Positions 28,440 through 37,470 are shown, numbered from the stretch's first letter. The stretch is 64,000 nt of DNA from Micromonospora sp. WMMD1120 (GCF_029626235.1 NZ_JARUBO010000005.1:2326501-2390500), one strand, 5' to 3'. Numbers and translations: made by a program. Notes: generated by a model not told the origin, from the letters alone.

Positions 28440-29164
28440 GCGGCAAGCCGATCGACTTCACCCTCGGGCTCGCCGACGACGCGTTGATCGCGGCTCAGCG
28501 GCTCGCCGAGTGGACCACCCGGGCGCCGGAGATGGAAGAGGACATCGCGCTGGCCAACATCGCGCTCGACCAGCTCGGGGCAGCCCGCCTGCTGCTGTCG
28601 TACGCCGGTGAGCTGGAGGGCGCCGGCCGCGACGAGGACGCGCTGGCGTACCTGCGCGACGACCGCGAGTTCCGCAACGTGCTCCTGGTCGAGCTGCCCA
28701 ACGGCGACTTCGCGGTGACCATGGCGAAGCTGCTCTTCCTGGCCGCCTATCAACTGCCGCTGTACACCGCGCTGGCCGGCTGCGCCGACGAGCGGCTGGC
28801 CGCGATCGGCGCGAAGGCACGCAAGGAGTCGGCCTACCACCTGGACCACGGCGCGCTCTGGGTGAAGCGGCTGGGCGACGGCACCGAGGAGTCGCACCGT
28901 CGGATGCAGGCGGCCGTCGACCACGTGTGGCCGTACACCCATGAGCTTTTCGTCGCGGACCCGGCGGCGCCGGTCGACCCGGCCACTCTGCGGCCGGCGT
29001 TCGACGAGGCGGTCGGCCCGGTGCTGGCCGAGGCGACGCTCACCCGGCCGGACAGCGGTTGGGCGCCGGGCGGCGGGCGGGCCGGCGTGCACACCGAGCA
29101 CCTGTCCTACCTGCTGGCCGAGATGCAGGTGCTGCACCGCGCCCACCCCGGGGCACGGTGGTGA
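28436..29164 (+). CDS. paaC: Phenylacetyl-CoA epoxidase structural subunit PaaC
   Basis: 242 residues from GTG 28436. PaaC has the PaaA-like ferritin fold but lacks a complete iron site and scaffolds PaaA. Recognisable stretches are LGLADDALIAAQRLAEW, EEDIALANIALDQLG and KEVAYH-type ARKESAYHLDH. Overlaps both neighbours by 4 bp. Confidence 0.94.
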   Translation: MSGKPIDFTLGLADDALIAAQRLAEWTTRAPEMEEDIALANIALDQLGAARLLLSYAGELEGAGRDEDALAYLRDDREFRNVLLVELPNGDFAVTMAKLLFLAAYQLPLYTALAGCADERLAAIGAKARKESAYHLDHGALWVKRLGDGTEESHRRMQAAVDHVWPYTHELFVADPAAPVDPATLRPAFDEAVGPVLAEATLTRPDSGWAPGGGRAGVHTEHLSYLLAEMQVLHRAHPGARW

Positions 29165-29634
29165 GCGCGAGGACGGCCGCCGCGAGCGTGGTGGACCCGG
29201 AGATCCGGGTGGTCACCATCGACGAGCTCGGCATTCTGCGGGCGGTCGAGGAGGACCCGGCCAGTGGGCGGGTCACAGTGACCATCACCCCGACCTACAC
29301 CGGCTGCCCGGCGATGGACGTCATCCGCGCCGACATCCGCCGCGCGCTCGCCGCCGCCGGCCATCGCGACGCGGAGGTCCGCACCGTCTACAGCCCGGCG
29401 TGGAGCACCGACTGGATCTCCGCGGGTGGGCGGGCGAAGCTCGCCGCCGCCGGGATCGCCCCGCCCGCGCCGACCGCCGGCCCCGGCGTCGTGCCGTTGA
29501 CGCTCGCGGTCCGTTGCCCGCGCTGCGGCTCACCGGAGACCGAGCAGGTCAGCCGGTTCGGCTCCACCGCGTGCAAGGCGCTGTGGCGCTGCCGCTCGTG
29601 CTCCGAACCCTTCGACCACCTGAAGGCGCTGTGA
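29161..29634 (+). CDS. paaD: PaaD, maturation factor for the epoxidase (MIP18/SufT fold plus ribbon)
   Basis: 157 residues. The N-terminal MIP18 (DUF59) domain carries VVDPEIRVVTIDELGI and TPTYTGCPAMDVI with the conserved Cys. The C-terminus is a four-Cys ribbon, CPRCGS and CRSCSEPFDH. PaaD is needed for assembly of the iron centres of the complex. GTG 29161 overlaps paaC. Its first 12 bases, GTGAGCGCGAGG, match the start of the repeat found at nuo junctions, which may be chance. Confidence 0.93.
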   Translation: MSARTAAASVVDPEIRVVTIDELGILRAVEEDPASGRVTVTITPTYTGCPAMDVIRADIRRALAAAGHRDAEVRTVYSPAWSTDWISAGGRAKLAAAGIAPPAPTAGPGVVPLTLAVRCPRCGSPETEQVSRFGSTACKALWRCRSCSEPFDHLKAL

Positions 29635-30740
29635 CTGTCACCATCACCCGCCCGGTCCGTCGCCGGCCGGTCTTCCACCCGCTTCCGGTCGCCGCCGTCG
29701 ACCGGCTCACCGACGACTCCGTGGCGGTGACCTTCGCCGTACCCGAGGAGTTGCGCGCGACCTTCGCGTTCCGCGCGGGTCAGCACCTCACCGTGCGGCG
29801 GGTCGCCGAGGACGGCGCCGACGTGCGCCGGTCGTACTCGATCTGCTCCACCCCGGACGACCTGGCCCGGCACGGCCGGCTGCGGATCGGCGTGCGCGAG
29901 GTCCCCGGCGGCGCCTTCTCGGCGTTCGCCTGTGGAGCGCTGCGCGGCGGCGACACGGTCGAGGTGCTGCCGCCGCTGGGCACCTTCACCACGGCGTTCG
30001 CGCCGGACCGGGTCCGCCACTACGGCGCCGTCGTCGCCGGCTCCGGCATCACCCCGGTGCTCGGGCTGGTCGCGACCGCCCTGGCCGTCGAGCCGGCCAG
30101 CACGTTCACACTGGTGTACGGCAACCGCACGGCGAACACTGTGATGTTCGCCGAGGAGTTGGCCGACCTGAAGGACCGCTACCCGACCCGCCTGCACCTG
30201 GTGCACGTGCTCTCCCGGGAACAGGGCGAGTCGCCGCTGCTCTCCGGGCGGATCGACGCCGACCGGACGGGCCGGCTGCTGGGCAGCATCGTGCCGGGCG
30301 ACGCGATCGAGGAGTGGTTCCTCTGCGGCCCGTACGGCATGGTCGTCGACGTGCGGGAGGTGCTCACCGCGCGCGGGCTGCCCGAGTCGGCGGTGCACAC
30401 CGAACTGTTCCACGTCGACGCGCCGCCGGAGCCGGTGCGCCGCCCAGCCGAGCAGGCGGGTGCCGGCACCGAGGTCACCATCGTGCTGGACGGCCGCTCG
30501 TCGAGCTTCACCATGGGTCGCGAGGAACGGGTGCTGGACGCCGCGTTGAAGGTGCGCGGCGAACTGCCGTACGCCTGCAAGGGCGGCGTCTGCTCCACCT
30601 GCAAGGCGAAGGTCGTGGACGGCGCTGTCACGATGGCCCGCAACTACGCCCTGGAGCCCGACGAGCTGGCCGCCGGCTACGTGCTGACCTGCCAGTCCAG
30701 CCCGACGACTGACAGGCTGACCGTCGACTACGACGCCTGA
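29631..30740 (+). CDS. paaE: Phenylacetyl-CoA epoxidase reductase PaaE
   Basis: 369 residues. PaaE passes electrons from NADPH to PaaA. Domains in order: FAD-binding barrel (RRSYSICSTP), NAD(P)-binding domain (AGSGITPVLGLV, FLCGPYGMV) and a C-terminal plant-type [2Fe-2S] ferredoxin with CKGGVCSTC and a final LTCQ cysteine. GTG 29631 overlaps the paaD stop. It ends 13 bp inside the convergent RAMA gene. No phenylacetate-CoA ligase or downstream paa genes are in the window. Confidence 0.95.
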   Translation: MTVTITRPVRRRPVFHPLPVAAVDRLTDDSVAVTFAVPEELRATFAFRAGQHLTVRRVAEDGADVRRSYSICSTPDDLARHGRLRIGVREVPGGAFSAFACGALRGGDTVEVLPPLGTFTTAFAPDRVRHYGAVVAGSGITPVLGLVATALAVEPASTFTLVYGNRTANTVMFAEELADLKDRYPTRLHLVHVLSREQGESPLLSGRIDADRTGRLLGSIVPGDAIEEWFLCGPYGMVVDVREVLTARGLPESAVHTELFHVDAPPEPVRRPAEQAGAGTEVTIVLDGRSSSFTMGREERVLDAALKVRGELPYACKGGVCSTCKAKVVDGAVTMARNYALEPDELAAGYVLTCQSSPTTDRLTVDYDA

Positions 30741-31171
30741 GGGGTACTCAGGCTTCCCCTCTCCAGCAGCTTCTGCCGGAGGGACTGAAGTGGTCCGTTG
30801 CTCCGGACGTGGGTCCACTGCCCCCAACCGTTGATGTCGTGGCCGACGCACGCCTTGAGCGCCGGAGAGGGCTTGGCGTAGGTAGACCCGTCGGGGAGGC
30901 GGAGGTGCCCATCGGTGGTCACCACCGCCCGGTGTGTCCTGCCCTTTCGTGACTGCACGTGGATGAGCTCGTCCCCTGGGGCTAGCAGCTTGGCTTCGAT
31001 CAGACCCATGAGGTCGCCACCCGGCCGCCCAGCCTCCTTCGCCTTCTCAGCGCAGAGGTCGATCCCTAACAACCGGCGGAGTACGTCGTTCTCACGATCG
31101 ACGAAGGGCTCCGCGTGCCGCTGGAGCAGGGCGTACACCTGGTCGTCGATCTCGATCCTGTGCATCGGCAT
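30728..31171 (-). CDS. RAMA-domain protein with SeqA-like N-terminus
   Basis: 147 residues. The first 40 (HRIEIDDQVYALLQRHAEPF) resemble the dimerising ribbon/helix start of SeqA-like proteins. Residues about 55-135 (LLAPGDELIHVQS, HLRLPDGSTYAKPSPALK, GWGQWTHVRS) match the RAMA domain found with restriction enzymes and DNA methylases. It may bind DNA or recognise a modified base. It lies 20 bp after the RloB-like gene on the same strand, and its codons are less GC-biased than flanking paa genes. Function in the island is inferred. Confidence 0.72.
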   Translation of the reverse strand: MPMHRIEIDDQVYALLQRHAEPFVDRENDVLRRLLGIDLCAEKAKEAGRPGGDLMGLIEAKLLAPGDELIHVQSRKGRTHRAVVTTDGHLRLPDGSTYAKPSPALKACVGHDINGWGQWTHVRSNGPLQSLRQKLLERGSLSTPQAS

Positions 31172-31191
31172 CGTGCGCGCTCCTCACGTTC

Positions 31192-31814
31192 TTATAAGGG
31201 GTTGCTGGCGGCGTCGGTCTCCAGCGCCGTTACCAGGCCTGGCACCGAGGTCGAGGGGTTCCTGTCGGCCAGCGGCCGGTCTGCACTCAGCCTGTCCAGC
31301 CGCGCTGCTCGACGAAATGCGTCAGGGCGCCCTGCTCTCAGAGCCTCGTAGTCCAGGAGCTTTCCGCGCCGGCTATAGCCACACGGGTGCTCTTCCAGCC
31401 GCCGACACGCCTCGATGGTCGTCAGGTATGGCAGATCCTCGTGGAGTAGGAGGTAGACCTCGAAGCAGGGATTCGAGACGGCGCAGTTGACGCCGTGCCG
31501 CCCAGCCAACGCCAGTGCCGCGCCGAGGCGGGCGTGTGCACGCGGTGCCTCGACATCGAAGACGCACCAGACCTCGTCGTAGCCATCACCCTGGGCAGCG
31601 GCCCGGTCAGCTTCCGCGATGGCCTTCTCCACCACGCCGTACGCCTCACCTGGCCCGAGAAGACCTCGATCCGTACGGTGCCTGCCCGTAGTTCGCGGCG
31701 CAGGCCCTTGAAGTAGAGGGTTTCGGTGTTCTCACCCTCGCAACAGATCAGGTAGGTCTTGCGTTCCTGTCGACTTCCGGGCTGGCGTCGCAGCGATTTG
31801 CTGGGGCGGGCCAT
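31192..31814 (-). pseudogene. RloB-family TOPRIM protein, frameshifted
   Basis: Two frames together give one RloB protein of about 207 residues. Frame A from ATG 31814 holds KTYLICCEGENTETLYFKGL, the TOPRIM Glu motif; frame B (to the stop at 31192) holds VWCVFDVEAPRAHARL and NPCFEVYLLLHEDLPY, the DxE-like acidic and Asn/Phe motifs. They join near 31650-31662 by an apparent loss of one base in a CTCGGGCC stretch. RloB is a nuclease-like partner of AAA ATPases in restriction-linked and defence loci. A real null allele, assembly error or frameshift decoding are all possible. A separate product from GTG near 31641 is less likely. Confidence 0.78.
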
Positions 31815-31817
31815 CAA

Positions 31818-31930
31818 CGGGCAACCGAGGAGCTGCGGAGGTCTACAAGCGGCACGGAAGAACTCTAGCCATCAAGACACTGAACTTCACTGTTCGAAGT
31901 TTGCAAGTTTCAGAGTTTTCGCAAAGAAGG
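31818..31930. promoter_or_regulatory. AT-rich spacer with palindrome between the two defence-like genes
   Basis: AACTTC (31883-31888) and GAAGTT (31896-31901) form an inverted repeat 7 nt apart in the most AT-rich 90 bp of the neighbourhood. TTGCAA on the minus strand (about 31900-31905) could serve as a -35. It may hold an internal promoter for the RloB-like gene or a regulator site. Confidence 0.35.
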
Positions 31931-33148
31931 TCAGGCGGCGCGGGTTGGCGGGCTCAGGAGGCTGAGCACCTCCTGGTCCAGGAACGGCACGGCACCGTAG
32001 CGGCCCTTCAGGTACCTGCCCTCGACGTCGTCGAGACCACCGCGCACGCGGAACTCGCTGAGGGGGTAGAGCCGCGTCGCGCCCCCGCTGTCCTTTTCGG
32101 TGAGCCAGATCTGGTCTCGACCGAGCCGAAGATTCCGGTGGCGGCCGAGCAGCCCGACGTCATGGCTGTTGAAAATGAGCTGTGCGCCATGTGGATTGGT
32201 GTCCGGCTCGTGGAAGAGTCGAATCAGTTCGGTGGTGAGGAGCGGGTGCAGCTCACCGCCCAGGTCGTCGACTGCCAGTAGTCCGCCGGCGTCGAGTGCC
32301 CGCACCGCCAGTTGCAGGAGATGGAACCAACTGTGGGTTCCCGCCGACTCCCACAGCCAGGGCAGAGGTGCTTTCCCGTCCTGGGTGTGTGCTGAGTGCA
32401 CAAGCTCGACCTGCGGGTCGTTCGGGTCGGCGCCAGGGTCCGACTCCCGCTCGACGACGGTCGCGCCGACAACTCCCAGATCCGCGAATCGGAGGAGCGC
32501 GAGCATTCGCTCGTCCGGTAGCACGTGTGGAGGTCGAGCTGTCGAGACGTCCCCCGAGGCGACCATCTGGCGAGGGCTGAACCAGCGGTAGATTTTGCTC
32601 AACTGTGGGTGGTTGAGCGTGGCCGCCGCGGAGAGGAAGAGGCTGTTCGGTCGCACGGTCTCCGCGATCAGCTCGCGCGGACCAGTCAGGTTGTTGCCGA
32701 AGTGCAGCGACCTGCCGTCCCGCTCAAGGTAGATCTGCCGCCGTCCCTTCGGGAAGGCGTACAGCCACTCGTGCCGGATCTCCTCGTCGTCCAGTGCGAA
32801 ACCGAACTCGTATCGCACGTTCTCGACGACGAAGTCGAAGACAAACTCGCTCGGCCGAGATCCGCTCGCGTGGTCGAGCCGGAACGGCCACCGGCCCGGG
32901 ATCGGTTCTTCCGGTAGCCACCGTTGGTGAGACAGTCGGACCGCGTCGCGTGCGAAGCCGAGGGCCTTGATGACGTTGGACTTGCCTGAAGCGTTCGGGC
33001 CAAAGATGCCGGCCACGGGCAGAGCGTACAGCTTCTCCCGTGGCACCGGCTTGACGGCGAGGCCCGGGTGGTCGTCGGTGGCGACGAGGCTCAGCTCGGC
33101 TTCGTCGCGAAGCGAGGCGAAGTTGGTCACTCGGAAGCGCAGCAGCAT
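31931..33148 (-). CDS. AAA15/AAA21 ATPase, RloA/AriA-like
   Basis: 405 residues from ATG 33148, preceded by a purine-rich GAGGTAGAGG. It starts like SMC/OLD-type ATPases: MLLRFRVTNFASLRDEAELS, Walker A GPNASGKSNVIKAL (about 50-63), ABC-like centre, LLAVDDLGGELHPLL (Walker B region, about 290-305) and IFNSHDVGLL (switch His, about 328-336). Such ATPases pair with RloB or with TOPRIM DUF4435 proteins in anti-phage systems such as PARIS. The RloB-like and RAMA genes follow on the same strand. Codon use is less GC-rich than mqnC next door. Confidence 0.85.
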   Translation of the reverse strand: MLLRFRVTNFASLRDEAELSLVATDDHPGLAVKPVPREKLYALPVAGIFGPNASGKSNVIKALGFARDAVRLSHQRWLPEEPIPGRWPFRLDHASGSRPSEFVFDFVVENVRYEFGFALDDEEIRHEWLYAFPKGRRQIYLERDGRSLHFGNNLTGPRELIAETVRPNSLFLSAAATLNHPQLSKIYRWFSPRQMVASGDVSTARPPHVLPDERMLALLRFADLGVVGATVVERESDPGADPNDPQVELVHSAHTQDGKAPLPWLWESAGTHSWFHLLQLAVRALDAGGLLAVDDLGGELHPLLTTELIRLFHEPDTNPHGAQLIFNSHDVGLLGRHRNLRLGRDQIWLTEKDSGGATRLYPLSEFRVRGGLDDVEGRYLKGRYGAVPFLDQEVLSLLSPPTRAA

Positions 33149-33387
33149 CCTCTACCTCAACTCCTAACCCTGGAACAGCTATTACACTACCCGGTTCAAG
33201 TCTCCAGGCGTCAGAAAATGACACCCAAGCCCTTGTAAAGCGTGCTTTCTGGTGATTCCGGGGCGCTGAGCGCGAGTCGATCATTCTGGGTGCGGAGGTG
33301 TGCTTCCAGTAGGTAGCGCCGGTACGGGACGGCAGCGACCGGTGCGCGGACTGGATCACAGCCCCGAACACCCTGGAGGGGGAGGGC

Positions 33388-34602
33388 TTGCTGTCGGCGT
33401 ACGCTCGGGTGGTGACGGTGAGCCGGGAGATCGACGACATCCTGCAGCGCGGCGCGGACGGCGGGCGGATCACGCCCGAGGAGGCGCTGGTGCTCTACAC
33501 CGAGGCGCCCTTCCACGCGTTGGGCGAGGCGGCGGACGCCGTCCGTCGGCGGCGCTACCCGGACAACGTCGTCACGTACCTGATCGATCGCAACATCAAC
33601 TACACGAACGTCTGCGTGACGGCGTGCAAGTTCTGCGCGTTCTACCGGGCGCCGAAGCACAAGGAGGGGTGGACCCACCCGACCGAGGAGATCCTGCGCC
33701 GGTGCGGCGAGGCGGTCGAGCTGGGCGCGACCCAGGTGATGCTCCAGGGCGGGCACCACCCCGACTACGGGGTGGAGTACTACGAGGAGCTGTTCTCCTC
33801 GGTCAAGCAGGCGTACCCGCAGCTGGCCATCCACTCGATCGGCCCGAGCGAGATCCTGCACATGGCGAAGGTGTCCGGGGTCAGCCTGGACGAGGCCATC
33901 GCCCGGATCAAGACCGCCGGCCTGGACTCGATCGCCGGCGCCGGCGCGGAGATGCTGCCCGAGCGGCCCCGCAGGGCGATCGCCCCGCTCAAGGAGTCGG
34001 GTGAGCGCTGGCTGGAGGTCATGGAGCTGGCCCACCGACAGGGGGTCGAGTCGACCGCCACGATGATGATGGGCACCGGCGAGACGCACGCCGAGCGGAT
34101 CGAGCACCTGCGCATGATCCGGGACGTGCAGGACCGCACCCGTGGGTTCCGGGCCTTCATCCCGTGGACGTACCAGCCGGAGAACAACCACCTCAAGGGC
34201 CGCACCCAGGCGACCACCCTGGAATACCTGCGGCTGGTAGCGGTGGCCCGGCTCTTCTTCGAGACGGTGCCGCACCTGCAGGCGTCGTGGCTGACGACCG
34301 GCAAGGACGTCGGGCAGCTCGCCCTGCACATGGGCGTGGACGACCTCGGCTCGATCATGCTGGAGGAGAACGTCATCTCCTCCGCCGGTGCCCGGCACCG
34401 CTCCAACCTGCACGAGCTGATCGCCATGATCCGCTCGGCGGACCGCATCCCCGCGCAGCGCGACACCCTCTACAACCGGCTCGCCGTGCACCACACCCCG
34501 GCCGACGACCCGACCGACGAGCGGGTGGTCTCGCACTTCTCCTCGATCGCCCTGCCCGGCGGCGGCGCGGGTCGGTCGCTGCCCCTGGTGGACGTCAACT
34601 GA
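33388..34602 (+). CDS. mqnC: Cyclic dehypoxanthinyl futalosine synthase MqnC (radical SAM)
   Basis: 404 residues. MqnC cyclises dehypoxanthinyl futalosine in the futalosine menaquinone pathway. The radical-SAM motif is Cys76, Cys80, Cys83 (CVTACKFC), with the MqnC-specific FYRAPKHKEGW after it, and QGGHHPDYG. The start is TTG 33388 directly after a strong purine tract GGAGGGGGAGGG; GTG 33412 is an alternative without SD. It lies divergent from the defence-like ATPase, 239 bp away, on normal high-GC sequence. Confidence 0.93.
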   Translation: MLSAYARVVTVSREIDDILQRGADGGRITPEEALVLYTEAPFHALGEAADAVRRRRYPDNVVTYLIDRNINYTNVCVTACKFCAFYRAPKHKEGWTHPTEEILRRCGEAVELGATQVMLQGGHHPDYGVEYYEELFSSVKQAYPQLAIHSIGPSEILHMAKVSGVSLDEAIARIKTAGLDSIAGAGAEMLPERPRRAIAPLKESGERWLEVMELAHRQGVESTATMMMGTGETHAERIEHLRMIRDVQDRTRGFRAFIPWTYQPENNHLKGRTQATTLEYLRLVAVARLFFETVPHLQASWLTTGKDVGQLALHMGVDDLGSIMLEENVISSAGARHRSNLHELIAMIRSADRIPAQRDTLYNRLAVHHTPADDPTDERVVSHFSSIALPGGGAGRSLPLVDVN

Positions 34603-34829
34603 CCTGGCCGTTCGGCTGATCGACACTCATGCTCCCGCCGAGCAGCGCCGGCGGTACGGGTGGTCCCCGCCGCCGCACCGACAGGCTGTCCGCCGCAGGG
34701 GTGGTGCGGATGATCGTCGGCGGCTAGCGTCCCGGCTCGTATCCGTTCGTACCACGACGCGTCGGCGCGCCAGCGCTGGTCGGGACCGTCCTCCATCGAC
34801 CCGCTGAGGGTCGTTCATATAACGCACGG

Positions 34830-34867
34830 CGGTACGGGCGGGGTGGGCGACCATCCCGCCCGTACCG
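34830..34867. terminator. 17-bp hairpin with GCGA tetraloop
   Basis: Arms 34830-34846 and 34851-34867 pair along their full length (one G-U) around a GCGA loop. It lies 228 nt after the mqnC stop and upstream of the promoter of the LPVTG gene; a sister hairpin follows that gene at 36243. It may be a terminator or insulator. Confidence 0.65.
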
Positions 34868-34899
34868 TCTGCGGCCCCGGCCGCACCGAGGAGAGCCCG

Positions 34900-34929
34900 T
34901 TGGCGTGGCTGATCGCCCTCCGATAGCGT
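34900..34929 (+). promoter_or_regulatory. Promoter candidate for the LPVTG protein gene
   Basis: TTGGCG (34900-34905), 18-bp spacer, TAGCGT (34924-34929), about 47 nt before ATG 34976. The rest of the 373-bp gap after mqnC shows nothing beyond this and the hairpin. Confidence 0.45.
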
Positions 34930-34975
34930 CCGCTCGTTGCGCAACCACCCTTTCTTCCCTACCCCCGGGGGACTG

Positions 34976-36226
34976 ATGACAGCGATCCACCGCTCGACGC
35001 TGGTTCGTGCCGGTGTCGTGGCGTTGCTGGCGGCCGGCGGCCTGGCCGCCGTGGCCGTCCCGGCGCACGCCGCCGACCAGGCCGACCTGGCCCTGGTGCC
35101 GATCAGCTACGAACTGGCCAAGGGCGTCAAGGCGGCCAAGGCCAAGCCGTTCAAGTTCCGGGTCGACAACAGCCGGAGCGCCGTCGCCGCCAGGAACGTC
35201 AGCTACACCGCCAACATCAAGCTGTTGAACAAGAACAAGGTCGGCGTCGTGGTGCCGGACGGCTGCCAGGTGCAGGGCAGGACGTTCACCTGCCAGCTCG
35301 GCGACGTGCCGGCCGGCACCAGCGAGGAGTTCGGCATCCCGCTGTTCTCCACCGGTGGTCGCGGTGACGCGGGCGCGCTGATCGTCAAGATCGCGGCGAG
35401 CAACGCGCAGTTCGACGCCGACGAGATGAAGGTCGAGCACGCCATCACCGTCGGGAAGCCCGGCTACGACCTGACCAGTTGGGTGCAGGACGTCCAGGCG
35501 AACGTCGTGGTCAACGGTGTCAAGGGCGACGACCCCGACCTGCGTCCGGTGCGACGGGGCGAGACGGTGCCCCTGGACTGGGCGGTCTACAACGACGGCA
35601 GCCGCAAGGCCACCGGCATCTTCTACGGCCTGACCCTGCCGGTGGGCGTGACCTTCGCGCAGAAGCCGGAGGGCTGCCTGGAGCAGGTGTTCGACGGCAA
35701 GCAGCAGTTGTTCTGCGAGGACGCCGGCGCGATCGTGAAGCCCGGTGAGTACTACACAGCGGATGTCCGGGTGACCGTCGGTGAGGACGTGACCGAGCCG
35801 GTGCTGCACGAGGGCGACCTCTTCGCGCAGGGGCTGGACGGCGCCGAGGGGCAGCCCGAGGAGGAGCCGGAGGTCGCCAGCTCGGCGCAGCGGAAGGCGT
35901 TCACCGAGGTCGACGTGGTGGACAACCACACCACCTTCGAGGCGTTCGTCGACCTGACCTGGACGCCGCCCACCACGACGCCGACCCCGACGCCGACGGT
36001 GACCCCGACGGCCACGCCGACCGCGACGCCGACGCCGGGTGCCACCACCTCGCCGACCGCCGGTGGCGGCGCCGGCGGTGGCGGGCTGCCGGTGACCGGT
36101 GTGCAGGTCGGTGTGATCGGTGCCATCGGCGCTCTCATCCTGCTGGCGGGTGGGGCGCTGCTGGTGCTCTCCCGTCGGCGCAAGGTGGTTCTGGTCGCGC
36201 CGGGCGACGAGAAGTCGACCGACTGA
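34976..36226 (+). CDS. Cell-wall-anchored protein with LPVTG sortase signal
   Basis: 416 residues; GGGGGA 3-4 nt before ATG 34976. A signal peptide ends AVPAHA. The body (about 35-330) is beta-rich, probably two DUF11/Ig-like modules with Cys pairs ([13 protein letters not shown] and [15 protein letters not shown]). A PT-rich spacer (TPTPTPTV type, about 340-362) leads to LPVTG (371-375), a membrane helix and RRRK, the class signal for sortase E-type housekeeping sortases. It is displayed on the wall; ligand unknown. Confidence 0.87.
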   Translation: MTAIHRSTLVRAGVVALLAAGGLAAVAVPAHAADQADLALVPISYELAKGVKAAKAKPFKFRVDNSRSAVAARNVSYTANIKLLNKNKVGVVVPDGCQVQGRTFTCQLGDVPAGTSEEFGIPLFSTGGRGDAGALIVKIAASNAQFDADEMKVEHAITVGKPGYDLTSWVQDVQANVVVNGVKGDDPDLRPVRRGETVPLDWAVYNDGSRKATGIFYGLTLPVGVTFAQKPEGCLEQVFDGKQQLFCEDAGAIVKPGEYYTADVRVTVGEDVTEPVLHEGDLFAQGLDGAEGQPEEEPEVASSAQRKAFTEVDVVDNHTTFEAFVDLTWTPPTTTPTPTPTVTPTATPTATPTPGATTSPTAGGGAGGGGLPVTGVQVGVIGAIGALILLAGGALLVLSRRRKVVLVAPGDEKSTD

Positions 36227-36242
36227 CGGTGCTGACGACGCG

Positions 36243-36270
36243 AGGGCGGGGTGGGCGACCACCCCGCCCT
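36243..36270 (+). terminator. Terminator after the LPVTG gene
   Basis: A perfect 12-bp stem, AGGGCGGGGTGG with its complement, closed by a GCGA tetraloop and followed by TTT, 17 nt after the stop. The stem core and loop repeat those of the hairpin at 34830-34867. Confidence 0.82.
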
Positions 36271-36342
36271 TTCGTGTGGTGGGGTGTGGGACGTGTCACG
36301 CCGCCGGTTCCGGTGTCCGCGCGGGCTGGCAGAGTGGGTCCG

Positions 36343-37053
36343 GTGAGCCGTGAACCGCAGGGGCGACGCGCCAGCCTGGACAAGCAGCCGCACGAGGTCG
36401 CCGCGATGTTCGACGGGGTGGCCGAGCGTTACGACCTGACCAACACGATCCTCGCCTTCGGGCAGGACCGGTCCTGGCGTCGGGCCACCCGGGCGGCGCT
36501 CGGGCTGCGACCCGGCGAGCGGGTGCTGGACATTGGCGCGGGCACCGGCGTCTCGACCCAGGACCTGGCCCGCTCCGGGGCGTACGCGGTCGGCGTCGAC
36601 CTGTCGCTGGGCATGCTGCACACCGGCAAGCGGACCCGTCCCGAGGTGCCGCTGCTCGCCGGTGACGCGCTACGACTCCCGTTCGCCGACGCCAGCTTCG
36701 ACGCGGTGACCATCTCCTTCGCGCTGCGCAACGTGCACGACACCGACGGGGCGCTGCGTGAGCTGGCCCGGGTGACGCGGCCCGGTGGCCGGCTCGTGAT
36801 CTGCGAGTTCAGCACCCCGGTCAATCCGGCCTTCCGGACCGTCTACCTGTCGTACCTGATGCGTTCGCTGCCGGCGGTCGCCCGCCGGGTGTCGAGCAAC
36901 CCCGACGCGTACGCCTATCTCGCCGAGTCGATCCGGGCCTGGCCGGCGCAGGCCGCGCTGGCGGGACGGGTCGCGGCGACCGGGTGGGGACGGGTGGCCT
37001 GGCGCAACCTGACCGGTGGCGTTGTGGCCCTGCACCGGGGGGTCCGCGAGTAG
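36343..37053 (+). CDS. menG: Demethylmenaquinone methyltransferase (MenG/UbiE family)
   Basis: 236 residues from GTG 36343; alternative upstream starts would add an unconserved GC-rich leader. It adds the final methyl group to demethylmenaquinone from SAM. Motif I is VLDIGAGTG (61-69), with [13 protein letters not shown] near the start and FALRNVHD and VICEFSTP later, all UbiE/MenG signatures. Its neighbours menJ, nuo and mqnC support the menaquinone role rather than ubiquinone. Confidence 0.9.
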   Translation: MSREPQGRRASLDKQPHEVAAMFDGVAERYDLTNTILAFGQDRSWRRATRAALGLRPGERVLDIGAGTGVSTQDLARSGAYAVGVDLSLGMLHTGKRTRPEVPLLAGDALRLPFADASFDAVTISFALRNVHDTDGALRELARVTRPGGRLVICEFSTPVNPAFRTVYLSYLMRSLPAVARRVSSNPDAYAYLAESIRAWPAQAALAGRVAATGWGRVAWRNLTGGVVALHRGVRE

Positions 37054-37143
37054 CGGCGGTGCCGCCCAGCCGGGCAGTGCGGACATTACTCAGGTTTCGT
37101 GAATATCGGTTTTTGGTCCACTTTGCCCCGTAGGCTCGATCGC

Positions 37144-37368
37144 ATGACCGGATCAGAGCCGGCGGCCCCGGTGACCGCCACCGACGACGACGCGGCCGAA
37201 CTCATCGCGCAGTTGCGCGCGTTGGCCGGGGCCGATCCGGGGGAGGTCCGGCTGGTGGTCGCCGAGGTGTTGGCGGCACTGGACCGGGCGGCGGGCGGTG
37301 CGCTGCGTGAGCATCTGCCGGAGACCATCCGGATCGACGCGGGCCTGGAGTCTCCCAGCCCGGCGTGA
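37144..37368 (+). CDS. Small hypothetical protein
   Basis: 74 residues, acidic and helical (AAELIAQLRALAGADPGEVRLVV). It is not recognised. TAGGCT stands 7 nt before ATG 37144 within CGTAGGCTCGATC, a string shared with the mqnE promoter region, so it is probably leaderless. Codon positions show the expected GC-rich third base. It could instead be spurious, as short GC-rich ORFs are common. Confidence 0.5.
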   Translation: MTGSEPAAPVTATDDDAAELIAQLRALAGADPGEVRLVVAEVLAALDRAAGGALREHLPETIRIDAGLESPSPA

Positions 37369-37435
37369 CACCCGGCCGCTGTGGACGGTCAGGATCTGTC
37401 ACATTGGCGAGTTAGGTACCCCTGACCCTGCGCTG

Positions 37436-37453
37436 GTATGACGCCGGTCATAC
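37436..37453. promoter_or_regulatory. Perfect palindrome upstream of menJ
   Basis: GTATGAC-GCCG-GTCATAC, 7-bp arms, 18 nt upstream of the Rex-like site and 54 nt upstream of the menJ start. It may be a second operator or overlap the promoter. Confidence 0.4.
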
Positions 37454-37470
37454 ACTCGTCCCGTCTGGCT

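Noticed and set aside
31422..31814. Reading frame A of the RloB region as a complete 131-residue protein
   Set aside because: After about residue 55 it becomes Arg/Ser-rich nonsense, while frame B carries the conserved RloB motifs.
33185..33215. tRNA-like T-loop string GGTTCAAGTCTC that could mark an att site of the defence island
   Set aside because: The flanking bases do not form a T stem or acceptor stem, and no matching direct repeat was found at the other island edge.
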